From the NCBI GenBank assembly GCA_947623455.1, contig OX392527.1, positions 51,194,401-51,258,400 of the forward strand: a DNA stretch of 64,000 bases. The letters are read 5' to 3'. The DNA comes from Mimachlamys varia (Eukaryota; Mollusca; Bivalvia; Pectinida; Pectinidae). Below the pieces are notes generated by a model, which saw only the letters and a list, made by a program, of their open reading frames with translations, was not told the DNA's origin and searched no databases. Below, one piece after another: positions 44,701 to 51,303 of this stretch (within the stretch, counting starts at the first letter, position 1; each line of letters starts with the position of its first letter). The position numbers and the translations under genes are program-made.

Positions 44701-45579
44701 TACAAGTGAAGCTCCATGGAAATATGGAGAGAATTGATTTCAGTAAGTACCTGAACATTATCTTCTGTTACGTTAACTTCCGATGTGTACATAAAATCAA
44801 TCAGTTGGACCAGTGCTGCAGGATCTATTTCCTGTAGAGTGATTCGGTCCGACTTCGCCTCTGCTAGGTCACCAGTGAACATGGCGTAGAAATACTGGCT
44901 GCAGGATGACAGAACTACTTTGTGTGCCAAAATTTCAGTCGTATCAGCTATCAACACCACATCACAAAGGAGACGTTCTCTGAAAAAAACATCATAGGGA
45001 AATTCAAATAAATACAAAGATCTTTTCAATATTACATGTAATGTACTTGATGTTTAATCCTTTTTGACAAAAGCCTTGTATGCTACCTTGTAGTTTTAAT
45101 TTTTAGAACATTATTTTCATCAATAGGAACTGAGAAATTAAAGAAAAGTCCCAGATATGTGTTGCCTTGATAAAATAAATACACATAAATAGACACTTCC
45201 TACAGAATCAGGTAGGAAGATTTTTTCAGCTCATTCTGTACAGCTTTCATGTAAACAAGAGATCCCTGGTTTGGCTAGTGCTCTTAATAATGGTGGCATT
45301 GAAAAAATAATGACCTCTGTTACTAACATGTGCATATTATTTAGTTTATAACATGTATTATTACGTTCTAACAAATTAAAAATCGACCTACCTAAAGAAA
45401 ACATTCCGATAATTTCTTTCTGAGTATTAACTTATTAAATGAAGATTTCACTTAAGTACATCAAACCTTCTCATCTGGTTGAGGATTTCGAATGCCTTCT
45501 GTGTATGATGCGGATGTTTGTATGCCGGACGCTCTCGCACCATTAGATTCCTGGGGCGTACAGCTTCGAGAGTCGACAT
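17535..45579 (-). CDS. KLHL3: Kelch-like protein 2/3 orthologue (BTB-BACK-Kelch, CUL3 substrate adaptor), complete, 11 coding exons
   Basis: Spliced CDS, in transcript order: 45579-45467, 44979-44751, 44006-43831, 25666-25570, 25067-24801, 24417-24300, 22021-21824, 20315-20214, 19665-19537, 18416-18276, 17710-17535. The total is 1746 nt, 581 aa plus stop; human KLHL3 is 587 aa. Every intron is GT..AG and every phase joins. Order: N-tail 1-37, BTB about 38-150 (LLCDVVLIADTTE, YAMFTGDL), BACK about 155-260, six Kelch blades about 295-580 with GG doublets and Y/W signatures. Family role: the BTB/3-box binds CUL3 and the Kelch propeller recruits substrates for ubiquitination; vertebrate KLHL2/KLHL3 target WNK kinases and Drosophila kelch organises ring canals. 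The TRRSSVGVG and CRRNAG loops, which in human KLHL3 hold a regulatory phosphoserine and a substrate-contact arginine, are kept. A TGA lies in frame 45 nt upstream of the chosen ATG with no ATG between. It is probably pro-orthologous to both KLHL2 and KLHL3, so the symbol is approximate. Confidence 0.95.
18276..18416 (-). CDS. KLHL3: KLHL2/3 coding exon 10 (Kelch blade 5)
   Basis: 47 codons, phase 1 to phase 1. Encodes VGVVDGLLYAVGGHDGPLVR, KSVEMFNSETSTWTQVADM and HLCRRNA. Acceptor ttgacccccag, donor GCAG/gtaaaa. Vertebrate counterpart: ATGGHDGPLVRKSVEVYDP. Confidence 0.95.
18591..19310. mobile_element. TA-flanked MITE interrupted by the 18711-19242 element
   Basis: The outer ends TACAGTAGGACTTCTTTATC and GATAATGAGGTTTCGACTGTA-type are weakly inverted, of the CAGT...ACTG kind. 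Removing the inner element and one GAATACTC rejoins a continuous cgaatactcggataactc sequence. Confidence 0.6.
18711..19242. mobile_element. 532-bp TIR element nested in another MITE
   Basis: Long TIRs (CACCGTCGGATACCCACGGT, then cgcttcgctaactcactcatcacc, inverse at the right end) and flanking 8-mer GAATACTC on both sides. The first 17 or so terminal bases resemble those of the palindromic family (TCGTCGG-A/T-ACCCACGG), suggesting related termini. Located in KLHL2/3 intron 9. Confidence 0.87.
19537..19665 (-). CDS. KLHL3: KLHL2/3 coding exon 9 (Kelch blade 4)
   Basis: Encodes HLFAVGGYDGASRQCLSSVE, then CYNPQLDTWTSVVEMSCHRSGAG. The VGGYDGASRQCLS segment is identical to the vertebrate sequence. 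Acceptor gtattttcag, donor CAG/gtacaa. Confidence 0.95.
20031..20047. repeat. Poly-C tract
   Basis: About 17 C in KLHL2/3 intron 8. Confidence 0.95.
20214..20315 (-). CDS. KLHL3: KLHL2/3 coding exon 8 (Kelch blade 3)
   Basis: 34 codons, phase 1 to phase 1. Encodes LDTAECFDVRTEEWRTIANM and STRRSSVGVGVLG. The RRSS loop corresponds to the phosphorylatable site known in the human propeller. Acceptor gatttcaag, donor GAG/gtgtgt. Confidence 0.92.
20465..20595 (-). mobile_element. tRNA-derived SINE head, copy 1
   Basis: On the minus strand gtagctcaattggttgagcg (box A) and ggtcccgagttcaaactccg (box B) at tRNA spacing, followed by gtctggctgtgcatttttcc. Not a functional tRNA: no acceptor stem pairing is seen. 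Confidence 0.8.
20732..20872 (-). mobile_element. tRNA-derived SINE head, copy 2
   Basis: The same unit as 20465-20595 (ctcaattggttgagcgtccg, ggtcccaggttcgaacccat, ctggctgtgcaattttcctc). The two copies and the 140 bp between them (ggtctagatctgctaca) look like a head-to-tail composite. In KLHL2/3 intron 7. Confidence 0.8.
21824..22021 (-). CDS. KLHL3: KLHL2/3 coding exon 7 (Kelch blades 1-3)
   Basis: A 66-codon equivalent starting and ending in phase 1. It encodes GVAVVNGKVYAVGGFNGSLR and VRTVDMYDPIKDIWTSCP, then RRSTLGVAVLNSVIYAVGG and FDGSS. The VGGFNGSLRVRTVD stretch is identical to the vertebrate protein. Confidence 0.96.
22585..22930. repeat. ~100-bp GC-rich tandem repeat, four units
   Basis: gatccgggtaggtgacc...gcggatcgcagtctgagtcg gggaggaccctgcaa starts at about 22585, 22680, 22794 and 22870. 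Much higher GC than its surroundings; KLHL2/3 intron 6. No splice-flanked coding frame was found. Confidence 0.85.
23721..24024. mobile_element. 304-bp MITE with TACCGTATTTTACCGGGAAT termini
   Basis: Inverted ends of about 30 bp (taccgtattttaccgggaat and inverse attcccggtaaaatacggta); internal copies of the gaataagacccctccc word on both arms. No ORF. In KLHL2/3 intron 6. Confidence 0.82.
24300..24417 (-). CDS. KLHL3: KLHL2/3 coding exon 6 (Kelch blade 1)
   Basis: Encodes VLLVIGGQAPKAIKSVESYD, then FKEAKWSTMAEMPSRRCRC and one base of Gly. It holds the first GG doublet and the E-Y-D...W signature of a Kelch blade. Acceptor gctgtttcag, donor G/gtgagttc. Confidence 0.95.
24592..24770. mobile_element. 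179-bp MITE, TACAGTCCAACCTC-type termini
   Basis: Starts tacagtccaacctcgatcgt and ends gattaacggtgtttgactgta, bounded by TA; the interior is rich in TTTCCGGA/TCCGGAT inverted words. In KLHL2/3 intron 5. Confidence 0.7.
24801..25067 (-). CDS. KLHL3: KLHL2/3 coding exon 5 (end of BACK, linker)
   Basis: An 89-codon exon, phase 0 at both ends. It encodes VYEAVMMWVQHNRDTREDF, LLEHVRLPLVTHEYLIQRV, CKDFLIEALKFHLL and the basic PRTLPRTPRGLPK linker that precedes the propeller. The same KPRTP-type linker is present in human KLHL3. Acceptor cttgtacag, donor AAG/gtagga. Confidence 0.95.
25570..25666 (-). CDS. KLHL3: KLHL2/3 coding exon 4 (BACK domain)
   Basis: Begins with one base completing a Val codon, then DVVQHDEFLSLPSSEVAKMI and SSDRLTVTTEEQ, then donor gtaaaacc. 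It matches the vertebrate EEFLSLSLDQV...LISSDKLTV segment. The acceptor is ttgacag. This acceptor and the first 36 or so exon bases are the seed of the tandem array immediately upstream (see the repeat at 25667-27300), so this exon is the left-most copy of that array and the only one with a full-length coding continuation. Confidence 0.93.
25667..27300 (-). repeat. ~90-bp minisatellite made of KLHL2/3 exon-4 edge copies (about 17 extra copies plus a fragment)
   Basis: Starting at the real exon 4, 17 further copies of a near-identical 90-bp unit follow to the right, then a truncated one near 27,257. On the gene strand each unit holds the T/G-rich tract, a tttgacag acceptor, the exon-4 start (DVVQHDEFLSLP) and then diverges after about 36-38 exon bases. 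Unrelated ORFs read through this array in either direction are by-products. Units at about 25,900 and 26,500 carry an extra ACTTGTCAG-type insertion. The array lies inside the 18-kb intron, just upstream of the functional acceptor. Confidence 0.93.
27745..28010. repeat. ~147-bp direct duplication rich in AGGTCA words
   Basis: caaccaacactact, tgtattagcctatga and cttaggtcaaaattgacct occur in two consecutive units. Confidence 0.85.
28314..29033 (+). mobile_element. GCTCACCTGG-bordered interspersed repeat, copy 1
   Basis: Starts aacaagaggcccaatgggcc...gctcacctgg, ends aggccaggtgagctaaa. The interior carries four similar blocks of about 150 bp (agatttgacccttgtgacct, aggtcaaggtcatttctttt). Confidence 0.8.
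29182..29703 (+). mobile_element. GCTCACCTGG-bordered repeat, copy 2 (diverged)
   Basis: Starts agcaagaggcctaaagggcc with the TIR decayed to cactctcaa, ends tttggaccaggtgatctaat. The interior has tgacccctgtgaccttga as in copy 1. Confidence 0.65.
30380..30764 (+). mobile_element. TTAA-flanked MITE (piggyBac-like), copy 2
   Basis: 385 bp with AGGCCCAATATACGTAACTT termini and TTAA on both sides (30376-30379, 30765-30768). Very similar to the copy at 33,398. No coding capacity. Lies in KLHL2/3 intron 3. Confidence 0.88.
31000..32091 (+). mobile_element. GCTCACCTGG-bordered repeat, copy 3
   Basis: Starts agggcccagagggcctgtat then cgctcacctgg, ends gcggcccaggtgagctaaaa; just before the end is a GACGGACGGAC-type stretch. 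The interior repeats ttcctctatttcccttattg and contains a poly-G tract near 31,765-31,800. Confidence 0.8.
32450..34470. repeat. Tandem segmental duplication (~0.9 kb units at 32450-33325 and 33345-34470)
   Basis: Shared blocks in the same order: acatttattaaa...tttacaat; ggagttactgccctttcaaa; gtatgacagtggctgaaagg; aggtgagtc...acgtcaaccagg; ggcaacagtatgaattaatt; cctctgatgataactaggtt; gtgtaggttctaggctt. The second copy is longer because of the MITE. No coding frame is conserved across the copies. Confidence 0.9.
33398..33781 (+). mobile_element. TTAA-flanked MITE (piggyBac-like), copy 3, with an empty site nearby
   Basis: 384 bp, TTAA at 33394-33397 and 33782-33785. It sits inside the second copy of a local duplication; the first copy has an uninterrupted TTAA at 32500-32503 at the equivalent place (aattTTAAggat), i.e. 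the pre-insertion site. Confidence 0.9.
35250..35675. repeat. ~150-bp tandem repeat, three units
   Basis: ggtcaaaatttaggtcaaag, cttttgatacagaacacac, ccaaagtatgaagctc and agtgacatgtagtg blocks recur at about 35254, 35399 and 35549. Confidence 0.85.
36115..36225 (+). mobile_element. Probable SINE head fragment
   Basis: gttggtgcagtggtagctgc (box A-like) and gtgagttcgaggcttggtca (box B-like) at the expected distance. Confidence 0.45.
39531..40042. mobile_element. 512-bp MITE with TACAGTCAAACCTG termini
   Basis: Ends TACAGTCAAACCTGCTCTAA and its inverse (ggccgcttaaaacaggtttgactgta) bounded by TA, as in Tc1/mariner-type elements. Sub-terminal gcggccacct blocks are repeated inside. In KLHL2/3 intron 3. 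Confidence 0.8.
40090..40660 (+). mobile_element. GCTCACCTGG-bordered repeat, copy 4
   Basis: Starts caagaggcccagagggcctg then tatcgctcacctgg, ends ttggaccaggtgagctaata, with gacggacggacg before the end. Interior matches copy 3 (tttggggtggggatctcaac). Confidence 0.82.
40660..41450 (+). repeat. ~240-bp tandem repeat rich in short hairpins
   Basis: The block gcttatcagtcttcc...ggcttctcatat starts at about 40693, 40938 and 41175. Inside are many short perfect palindromes with 5-8 bp stems and 5-8 base loops: TCTTGA-ATCRC-TCAAGA, CTCTTA-TGTCACT-TAAGAG, GCTCTTAA-ATCG-CTTAAGAGC, continuing to about 41,410 beyond the tandem part. No ORF. Confidence 0.85.
41735..41965 (+). mobile_element. tRNA-derived SINE, plus strand
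   Basis: Box A-like gtttagtgcatagtgcattt, box B gtcggggttcgattccccgc, then the gtgggttttctccca core and a tail ending tgttgcaaaataaataaaat. The tail is shared with 17.1-17.3 kb and 58.2-58.3 kb. Confidence 0.82.
43831..44006 (-). CDS. KLHL3: KLHL2/3 coding exon 3 (end of BTB, start of BACK)
   Basis: Encodes MLLPAANILQMTEVRDACCE and FLQSQLHPSNCIGIRAFADL, then HACTDLLQ...IEQHF, nearly identical in pattern to human KLHL3. The acceptor is ttattacag and the donor GT/gtgagtat, in phase 2. An 18-kb intron follows, ending at exon 4. Confidence 0.95.
44751..44979 (-). CDS. KLHL3: KLHL2/3 coding exon 2 (BTB/POZ domain)
   Basis: The acceptor is a T-rich tract ending cag and the donor is CAG/gtactt. 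It encodes ERLLCDVVLIADTTEILAHK, a YFYAMFTGDLAEAKS stretch and DFMYTSEVNVTEDNVQ. These are the BTB core strands and helices that dimerise and bind CUL3. The next exon completes the domain in phase 0. Confidence 0.95.
45467..45579 (-). CDS. KLHL3: KLHL2/3 coding exon 1 (start codon, N-terminal tail)
   Basis: The exon begins with ATG (MSTLEAVRPRNLMVRERPAY...), ends after QKAFEILNQMR plus two bases of an Arg codon, and the donor is AG/gtttga. The end matches the vertebrate segment just before the BTB fold (GKAFKVMNELR). An in-frame TGA lies upstream. The 5' UTR or an upstream non-coding exon was not resolved. Confidence 0.85.
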
Positions 45580-45879
45580 GTTGAAGGACAGACAACAGCT
45601 CACCAGGTCTACACCATAAATGTCAACTCAATCATGGCTTGAAATTATAATCTGAAATGAAATTAGTTTGTTTCATTTTACTTCTAGTCTATCTATATAT
45701 AGCTAGTCAATGCACATGCATCTTTTACAATATTTCAGGGGATTTCCACTTTTTTCAATCTCTAACCCAAGTGTTTTGATTCCCTGCCAAGAATCTTCCT
45801 GCCTTGAAATGGTGAGCGTTAACAGCACCAGTTTGTAATAGGCCGAGGAATGGTGATAAAGATAGTGCAACATCATCAA

Positions 45880-46480
45880 CATCACACCAAAACGCAACAA
45901 ACTACACCACAACTATACTCTTCACAATCACACACTCCAACAAGTAGATTCTACCAAATACTTAGGCCTAACATTATACAAAAGAACTTAAAATGGGACA
46001 AACATATCAACAACATCACCTCAAAGGCTAACAGTAATAGTGCACCAAACAGTAGCCGTCGACTCCACATCCACGTACCCTCACCCCAGCAGACTCCAGA
46101 ACCAGACACGCACATATGCACACTTTCAAACAAATCTCTGCTACAAATTAAAGGATACATACAAATATTCATTTTTCCCACACACAATAATACAGTGGAA
46201 TCTCCTTCCTATAGCAGCAGTAAATTGCACTACACTTGAGGACTTCTAGGCACGCATTCCTTAAATAGCCCTTGAAGCCCTCATGCATTGAACACCACAC
46301 CTGTTTTTACCCCCCTTTTATCTTATCTGCAAAAACTATAATAAAACCCACTTTAACTAACTTTTTCACACACCACTGCTTTTACCCCAACAGACCGGAT
46401 GATATAATCATCAGCATCGATGGAATCGACCAAAACATAAGAAGTGCCATCACTGGTGTTCAAACCCGCAACCCTTAATA
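45880..46480 (+). pseudogene. Decayed 3' end of a non-LTR retrotransposon reverse transcriptase
   Basis: Broken frames keep the late-RT landmarks in order: a STKYLGLTL-like start near 45940, KWDKHINNITSKANS near 45,990-46,035, a helix with RRLHIHVPSPQQ near 46,060, and near 46,165-46,230 YKYSFFPHTIIQWNLLPIA followed by CTTLEDF. Frameshifts split these between at least two frames. This is a dead copy just upstream of the KLHL2/3 first coding exon and opposite in strand. The closest families are Jockey/CR1-like or RTE-like; it cannot be assigned further. Confidence 0.7.
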
Positions 46481-46840
46481 AGCTCTCCAGCCTGATGCAC
46501 TTAACCAAGGAGAACAGGGACACGTTACAACAGTAATACCTGTTTATAAAATGTATGGGGGTCGATATAAACATAACGTGTCCCTGTGCACTGAGCTAAA
46601 GGGAAGTTATAATTATCTCACATGTACATGCCCCATCATGTACATGTACAAATGTAAACTTGTTGCAATAAATGTAAGCTTAACCTTATTGATTCACAAT
46701 ATGCAATACATGTAAATTTTGCAATTAAACAGTTTAGTTTTCTACCATTTAAAAATATATACTTTGATTCGAAATAGAGAACTTAGATCACTCCACAGGA
46801 CTGTACCCAGACTACAGTAAATGAAATCAATAAAGATTAA

Positions 46841-47332
46841 ACAGGTCGGGGAAAACCGCAAATCGGCGCATAATGCGTCAATCGGCCTATGATACGCCAA
46901 TTGGGGTATGGATTTGTTACTAAAACATAGCCGAAGTCATTTAAACTTCACTTTTGCAGTGTTTCTTTACAAGTCACATTTATTTAGGGATGAAACATTA
47001 TGGAAATACAAAAATTGTATTTATTTGCGTGCGGGAAAGTACCGAAAACAGATGCAACAATCCCGGTCTATATGGCCTATGTTATGATGGTAGAGTTATT
47101 ACAGCAGTGATTGTTACATCAAGTTTCTATGTGGCAAATATATTCCATTAGGCCTAAACACCTTTCAGCAAAATTTATACTGTCATGAATAAACGCGACT
47201 TGGACAGAACAAAATAAAAAAGATGAGTTTAAAGTGATTTGAGCTATTTTAAGTAACAAATACATACCCAAATCGGCGTATTATAGGCCGATTGACGTAT
47301 TATATGCCGATTTACGGTTTTCCCCGACCTGT
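46841..47332. mobile_element. 492-bp element with ~60-bp TIRs
   Basis: The left arm acaggtcggggaaaaccgca, then aatcggcgcataatgcgtcaatcgg, mirrored at the right (ccgattgacgtattatatgcc ... cggttttccccgacctgt). The interior is AT-rich without a convincing ORF. Lies upstream of KLHL2/3. Confidence 0.8.
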
Positions 47333-48589
47333 AGGCCTAAAGATGCAACCAGTAAATGTCAACATTAATTGCTCATTGATTGTGAGCTTTGACTAAAATA
47401 TCGGGTAGGATTTTCCTTCAGCAGCCATTTTGACATAGGTTATATAAACGTACCAATACCAGCTACACTAGTTATATTTAAGAATCAATTCACAATCAAG
47501 GAACTGTAATTTTAACAGATGAAAGCTTCATTTTGGATAAATATTGTTGATTGTGTTCGTCTGCCGGAACCGGAAACGTAGGAATACGGGCAATGCAAGG
47601 GTCCGGTAATGTCCGGATTTCCCGCAAAGTGTGAATGCAGATTTTTTAGCCATCCACTTATTATATATGAGACTGACATAACGGCATTCAATATGTACAT
47701 CCTTTTAAAATGATGAAGGCCTTAAATTATGTCATTAAGACATTTTTAGGTCTAAATTGAAATACCTTTTGTATTTTTAAAGTCTACATTGGGCAACAAT
47801 TTTCATTTTGTAATACAAATTAATGGCATGTACGTATACATGTACAATGTACGTACATGTATTGTAACCAAAATTTATATGGGGCGCCGTTTTACTTTTT
47901 ATCAAAAATCCGAACTCGAACTCCTCCAAGATAGTTTGGTTCTTTATAAGTATGTGCAGTTTGATGGAAATCCATGATGAAACAAAGCCAATGCCCATAG
48001 CTGTAATTTAAGTATATATTATTTGGTCTTGCATGCATATTAAATTTTTCTACGTCCAAGGGGCGTATCTTGTGAAACATTATTCAACCATAACTAAATC
48101 AATATCAAATGCCAGTTCAATATGCGCACACGCTGCAGAGATAATGAACGGAGGCTCTGAATTATTTGAAATTTACTCAGGTCAGGGGCCGTAGCTTGAA
48201 GATCATGTAATCATTACAGAATCAGAACTTGACCTAGAATATCCATGATGTATCTGTGTACTTAATTAATGTCAGTTCAATATGAGCACACTTTGCAGAG
48301 ATAATGCACCGAAACCCCAAAAATGTGACGGACGGACGGACGCATCAATCTGAGGTATCCGATTTCAAAGAGTGAAAATGATCTTCAGAGCAATTTCATA
48401 AATTCAACAAGTTGTCCACTTCAAACGGCCATAACTTTGGCATGTATGAATCGATTTGTTTCACCTTTTGAAAGATGGTTTAGAATGACCCTGTCTACAA
48501 CAGAGTGTCTCATTTTCGGAAAGTTTCGGCTATACAACCTATTTTATAACCACTTAAATGAAAATCCCATCCAGAGACCATAAAATCAA

Positions 48590-48815
48590 AATTGGTTTGG
48601 TTTATTTTCATTTTGCGTTCCATCAACAGCCATGGTCTTTCAAGGACGTGCCAGGTTTTGGAGGTTGAGGAAAGCCAGAGTACCCGTAAAAAAAAAACCC
48701 GACATACGGTCAACACCTGGCAACTGCCCCACATGGGTTTCGAACTCTCAACCCAGAGGTGGAGGGCTAGTGACATAATGTCGGGAATTTTAACCACTCG
48801 GCAATCGTAGCCCCT
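48590..48815 (-). mobile_element. tRNA-derived SINE, minus strand
   Basis: On the minus strand: ggctacgattgccgagtggt (box A, Ser/Leu-like) and ggttgagagttcgaaaccca (box B), ending in the same conserved central part (ggcacgtccttgaaagacca) and an AT/AC-rich tail. Probably the same or a sister family to the copy at 15.2 kb. Confidence 0.85.
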
Positions 48816-49149
48816 TTTGAAAGGGTTTCATGAAACCTGCCATGCTCTACTGGTATTTCATGTTCATTGAATGGGAACTTCTGTGATCTGTGGTTTTCTT
48901 ATATTCAAATGACTCAATCCTCTTTGGTAACTCTTTAATTGGTATATCGAGATTTTCCGGCCATAAAAAATCGAATAGCACTAACAGGCCCCAAGTGTCA
49001 TGGAAAACCTATCCCACATCCATTTGCGAATAGAGGGTATAGCACGTTTTTAATGTTATTGCCCTAGGAACGAAATTGCAATGGCGGGCCCAGACCTCGG
49101 TTAATTATGTTTCCCCTTCGTACCGGCTCTGGTCCTGGTTCTTCCAATA

Positions 49150-49445
49150 ATCCCTGTCCGGGCAATAACTTCTAAACCGTTGAAGATATCTTGACGAAAT
49201 TTACACTATACATACATCACCTAAAGCAGGTGTGCAATGCACTGTCATTATGTCACTGTGATCTTGACCTCAAGGTTAGAGGTCAAATAAGTTTATCTTT
49301 TCAACCGTTAAAGAGATATTGATAAAACTTTTAGTATACCTGCATAACCCATTGACGATGTGCAGTGCACTGTCAATAGGCCAGTGTGACCTTCACCGAA
49401 AGGTCAGTGATAAAAAATGTATGACCTTTTCAAACATTCGAAGGT
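49150..49445. repeat. ~140-bp repeat, two units, mollusc-type interspersed sequence
   Basis: ccgttgaagatatcttgacg / ccgttaaagagatattgata, then cagtgcactgtcaat and tgtgaccttcacc / tgtgatcttgacctc. Confidence 0.75.
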
Positions 49446-49539
49446 GTACGCCAAGGTGATGCAATCTCACCCCCACTGTCTAATTATATACATGTAACAA
49501 TAATTGACCAATCCTCAAGGTAATTAGGACCAATCTTGG

Positions 49540-49865
49540 ATGCAGGTGCCCTATAGTTTTACAGTGTAGCTTGTCCGTCCGTCTGCCTGTCCATCTGTTC
49601 GTCCGTCTATCCATTTTTTACTGCTTGCTATTTTGCTATGACACTATGAAGGAAAGTTGGTCAGAATAAAAAAAAAAAATGCCCGATTACAAAGCCCCCT
49701 GGTCACATGGTCAAAGGTCAAGGTCATAAATGTAGGTTAGGTCAAATTTTGCATTTATTAAGCGCTTAACATTTTGTTATGACATTATGAAAGAAAGTTG
49801 ATCAGAATAAAAAAAGATTATAAGGGGAGACATTATGTTTTTGTTCACTAAAACAATTCTCTAGT
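49540..49865. repeat. Interspersed repeat related to 57,030-57,420
   Basis: Shares atgaaggaaagttggtcaga, ggtcaaaggtcaaggtca and an end aaggggagac...ctagtt with the 57-kb copy; begins with a (GTCC)-rich stretch. Confidence 0.75.
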
Positions 49866-50119
49866 TATTGGTAGCATTAGCTAACAACTGTATCAATATC
49901 TTTTCAGTAGCAATAACCCTGAAAGTATCATCACTAGAAGCATATATCGCAAGCATTAAAAAATATGAAAACGACATTCATATTACTTTTCGATACAGAT
50001 CGCCTTTATGGACTATATGTAATTATCCACACATCTTGTTTTGGACCTAAACTGAGGTGTTTGAAGTAACCCCCAAAATAATAAAACAAGGGGGTATTTC
50101 TATATACCCTCGACGACTC

Positions 50120-50300
50120 GTCACGACGTATGGTTACTTTAGCACCTTAGTTTAGCTTCAAAACTAACTGTAACAAGTTCTCAGGTCCCTGTGGTATAGA
50201 CCAATACAAAAAGCACACACTATGCTTTATGTGCAGAGGGACCTGTGAACTTGTCACAGCTAGTTTTGGACCTAAACTAAGCTGTTCAGAGTAATTGGCA
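50120..50300. repeat. Inverted repeat, ~55-bp arms
   Basis: The left arm ttagtttagcttcaaaacta, ctgtaacaagttctcaggtc cctgtg is mirrored by gggacctgtgaacttgtcac, agctagttttggacctaaac. A third partial copy follows at 50,350-50,400. It could form a transcript hairpin or be a MITE pair. Confidence 0.8.
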
Positions 50301-50985
50301 GGGGGGGGGGGTTAGTTTCATTTTCGATAAAAATGACTATTAAGGTGTCATGTTTAGGACCAAAACTAGCTGTAACAAGTTAACAGGTCCCTGTGCGCGG
50401 TATAGGTATAGACCAGTACAAACAACACACACGTGCTATACTAAAACTAAACACAGTTTATTAAAAACTCTTATATCCGTGTATACAAAACAGTTGAGTT
50501 AATCGTAAAATAATATGATATTCAAGTTCTATTTGTTTGTATTTAAAAGTTGCCAAGATAAAAACTACATACATAATATTCACCAAAGGTTGTAACTGAC
50601 ATTATATAGCCAGAAGAAAACATAAATGTGTTAAGTTATTGTGAACCCGATCTAGCTCAAATCAATGGACATTTCGCGTCATTTTTTCTTAGCTATAATA
50701 ATTCAACACAAGAATTAATGTTCTTTAGATCAGAAAGTAACACTCCATATTGTACAAGTTCACTTTCCCTTTTATTTCGACCCTAAAACATAACATGGAC
50801 AAATACAATTATGTCCAGAAATGTACGATAGTGGAGCACCTTTAATGAATTTCCAATAAAACACAATAGATGACTGTAGTCTGTTCAGGTACATAATTAT
50901 ATATGTATATCTAATAAGCATTTCAGGTAAAACAGTCTGCAATCTTGAACGGAGATGTTATAAAAGTTATGTAACATTAGGCAAC

Positions 50986-51072
50986 CCATCGTCGGAAACC
51001 CACGGTATTTCTCTGACGTTTGCATCGATGCAAACGCCAGAGAAGTGTACGTAACGTGGGTTTCCGACGATC
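50986..51072. mobile_element. Palindromic MITE, third copy
   Basis: About 87 bp, termini CCATCGTCGGAAACCCACGG and its inverse, centre TTTGCATCGATGCAAA. Flanked by TAGGCAAC on both sides (50978-50985, 51073-51080). Lies just downstream of the proposed gene at 51-53 kb. Confidence 0.85.
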
Positions 51073-51186
51073 TAGGCAACCATGGTTAATTGATTTAACA
51101 ATAATATTTTAACGAGAACGATCAGAATAGTAAAATATATACATCTTGTTTGTAAACTAAGTGTAAATATAATAGCTTTCAACCGT

Positions 51187-51303
51187 TTATAAAACACCAA
51201 CTGGTACGGTGATAGTCATTCTGATATTGAATGGTCCGTCAGCTCCGCGTGCTGTAAGCGGTATCCTGCACACGCTAATATGACTTAGCCTGGGATTCGG
51301 AAA
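51187..51303 (-). CDS. Possible last exon of the unrecognised gene
   Basis: A strong acceptor (tttcttttcag) is followed by 38 open codons and TAA, encoding a hydrophobic, beta-like tail (GADGPFNIRMTITVPVGVL). Only phase 0 stays open; phase 1 would give SESQAKSY and stop. Confidence 0.4.
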   Translation of the reverse strand, partial: FPNPRLSHISVCRIPLTARGADGPFNIRMTITVPVGVL

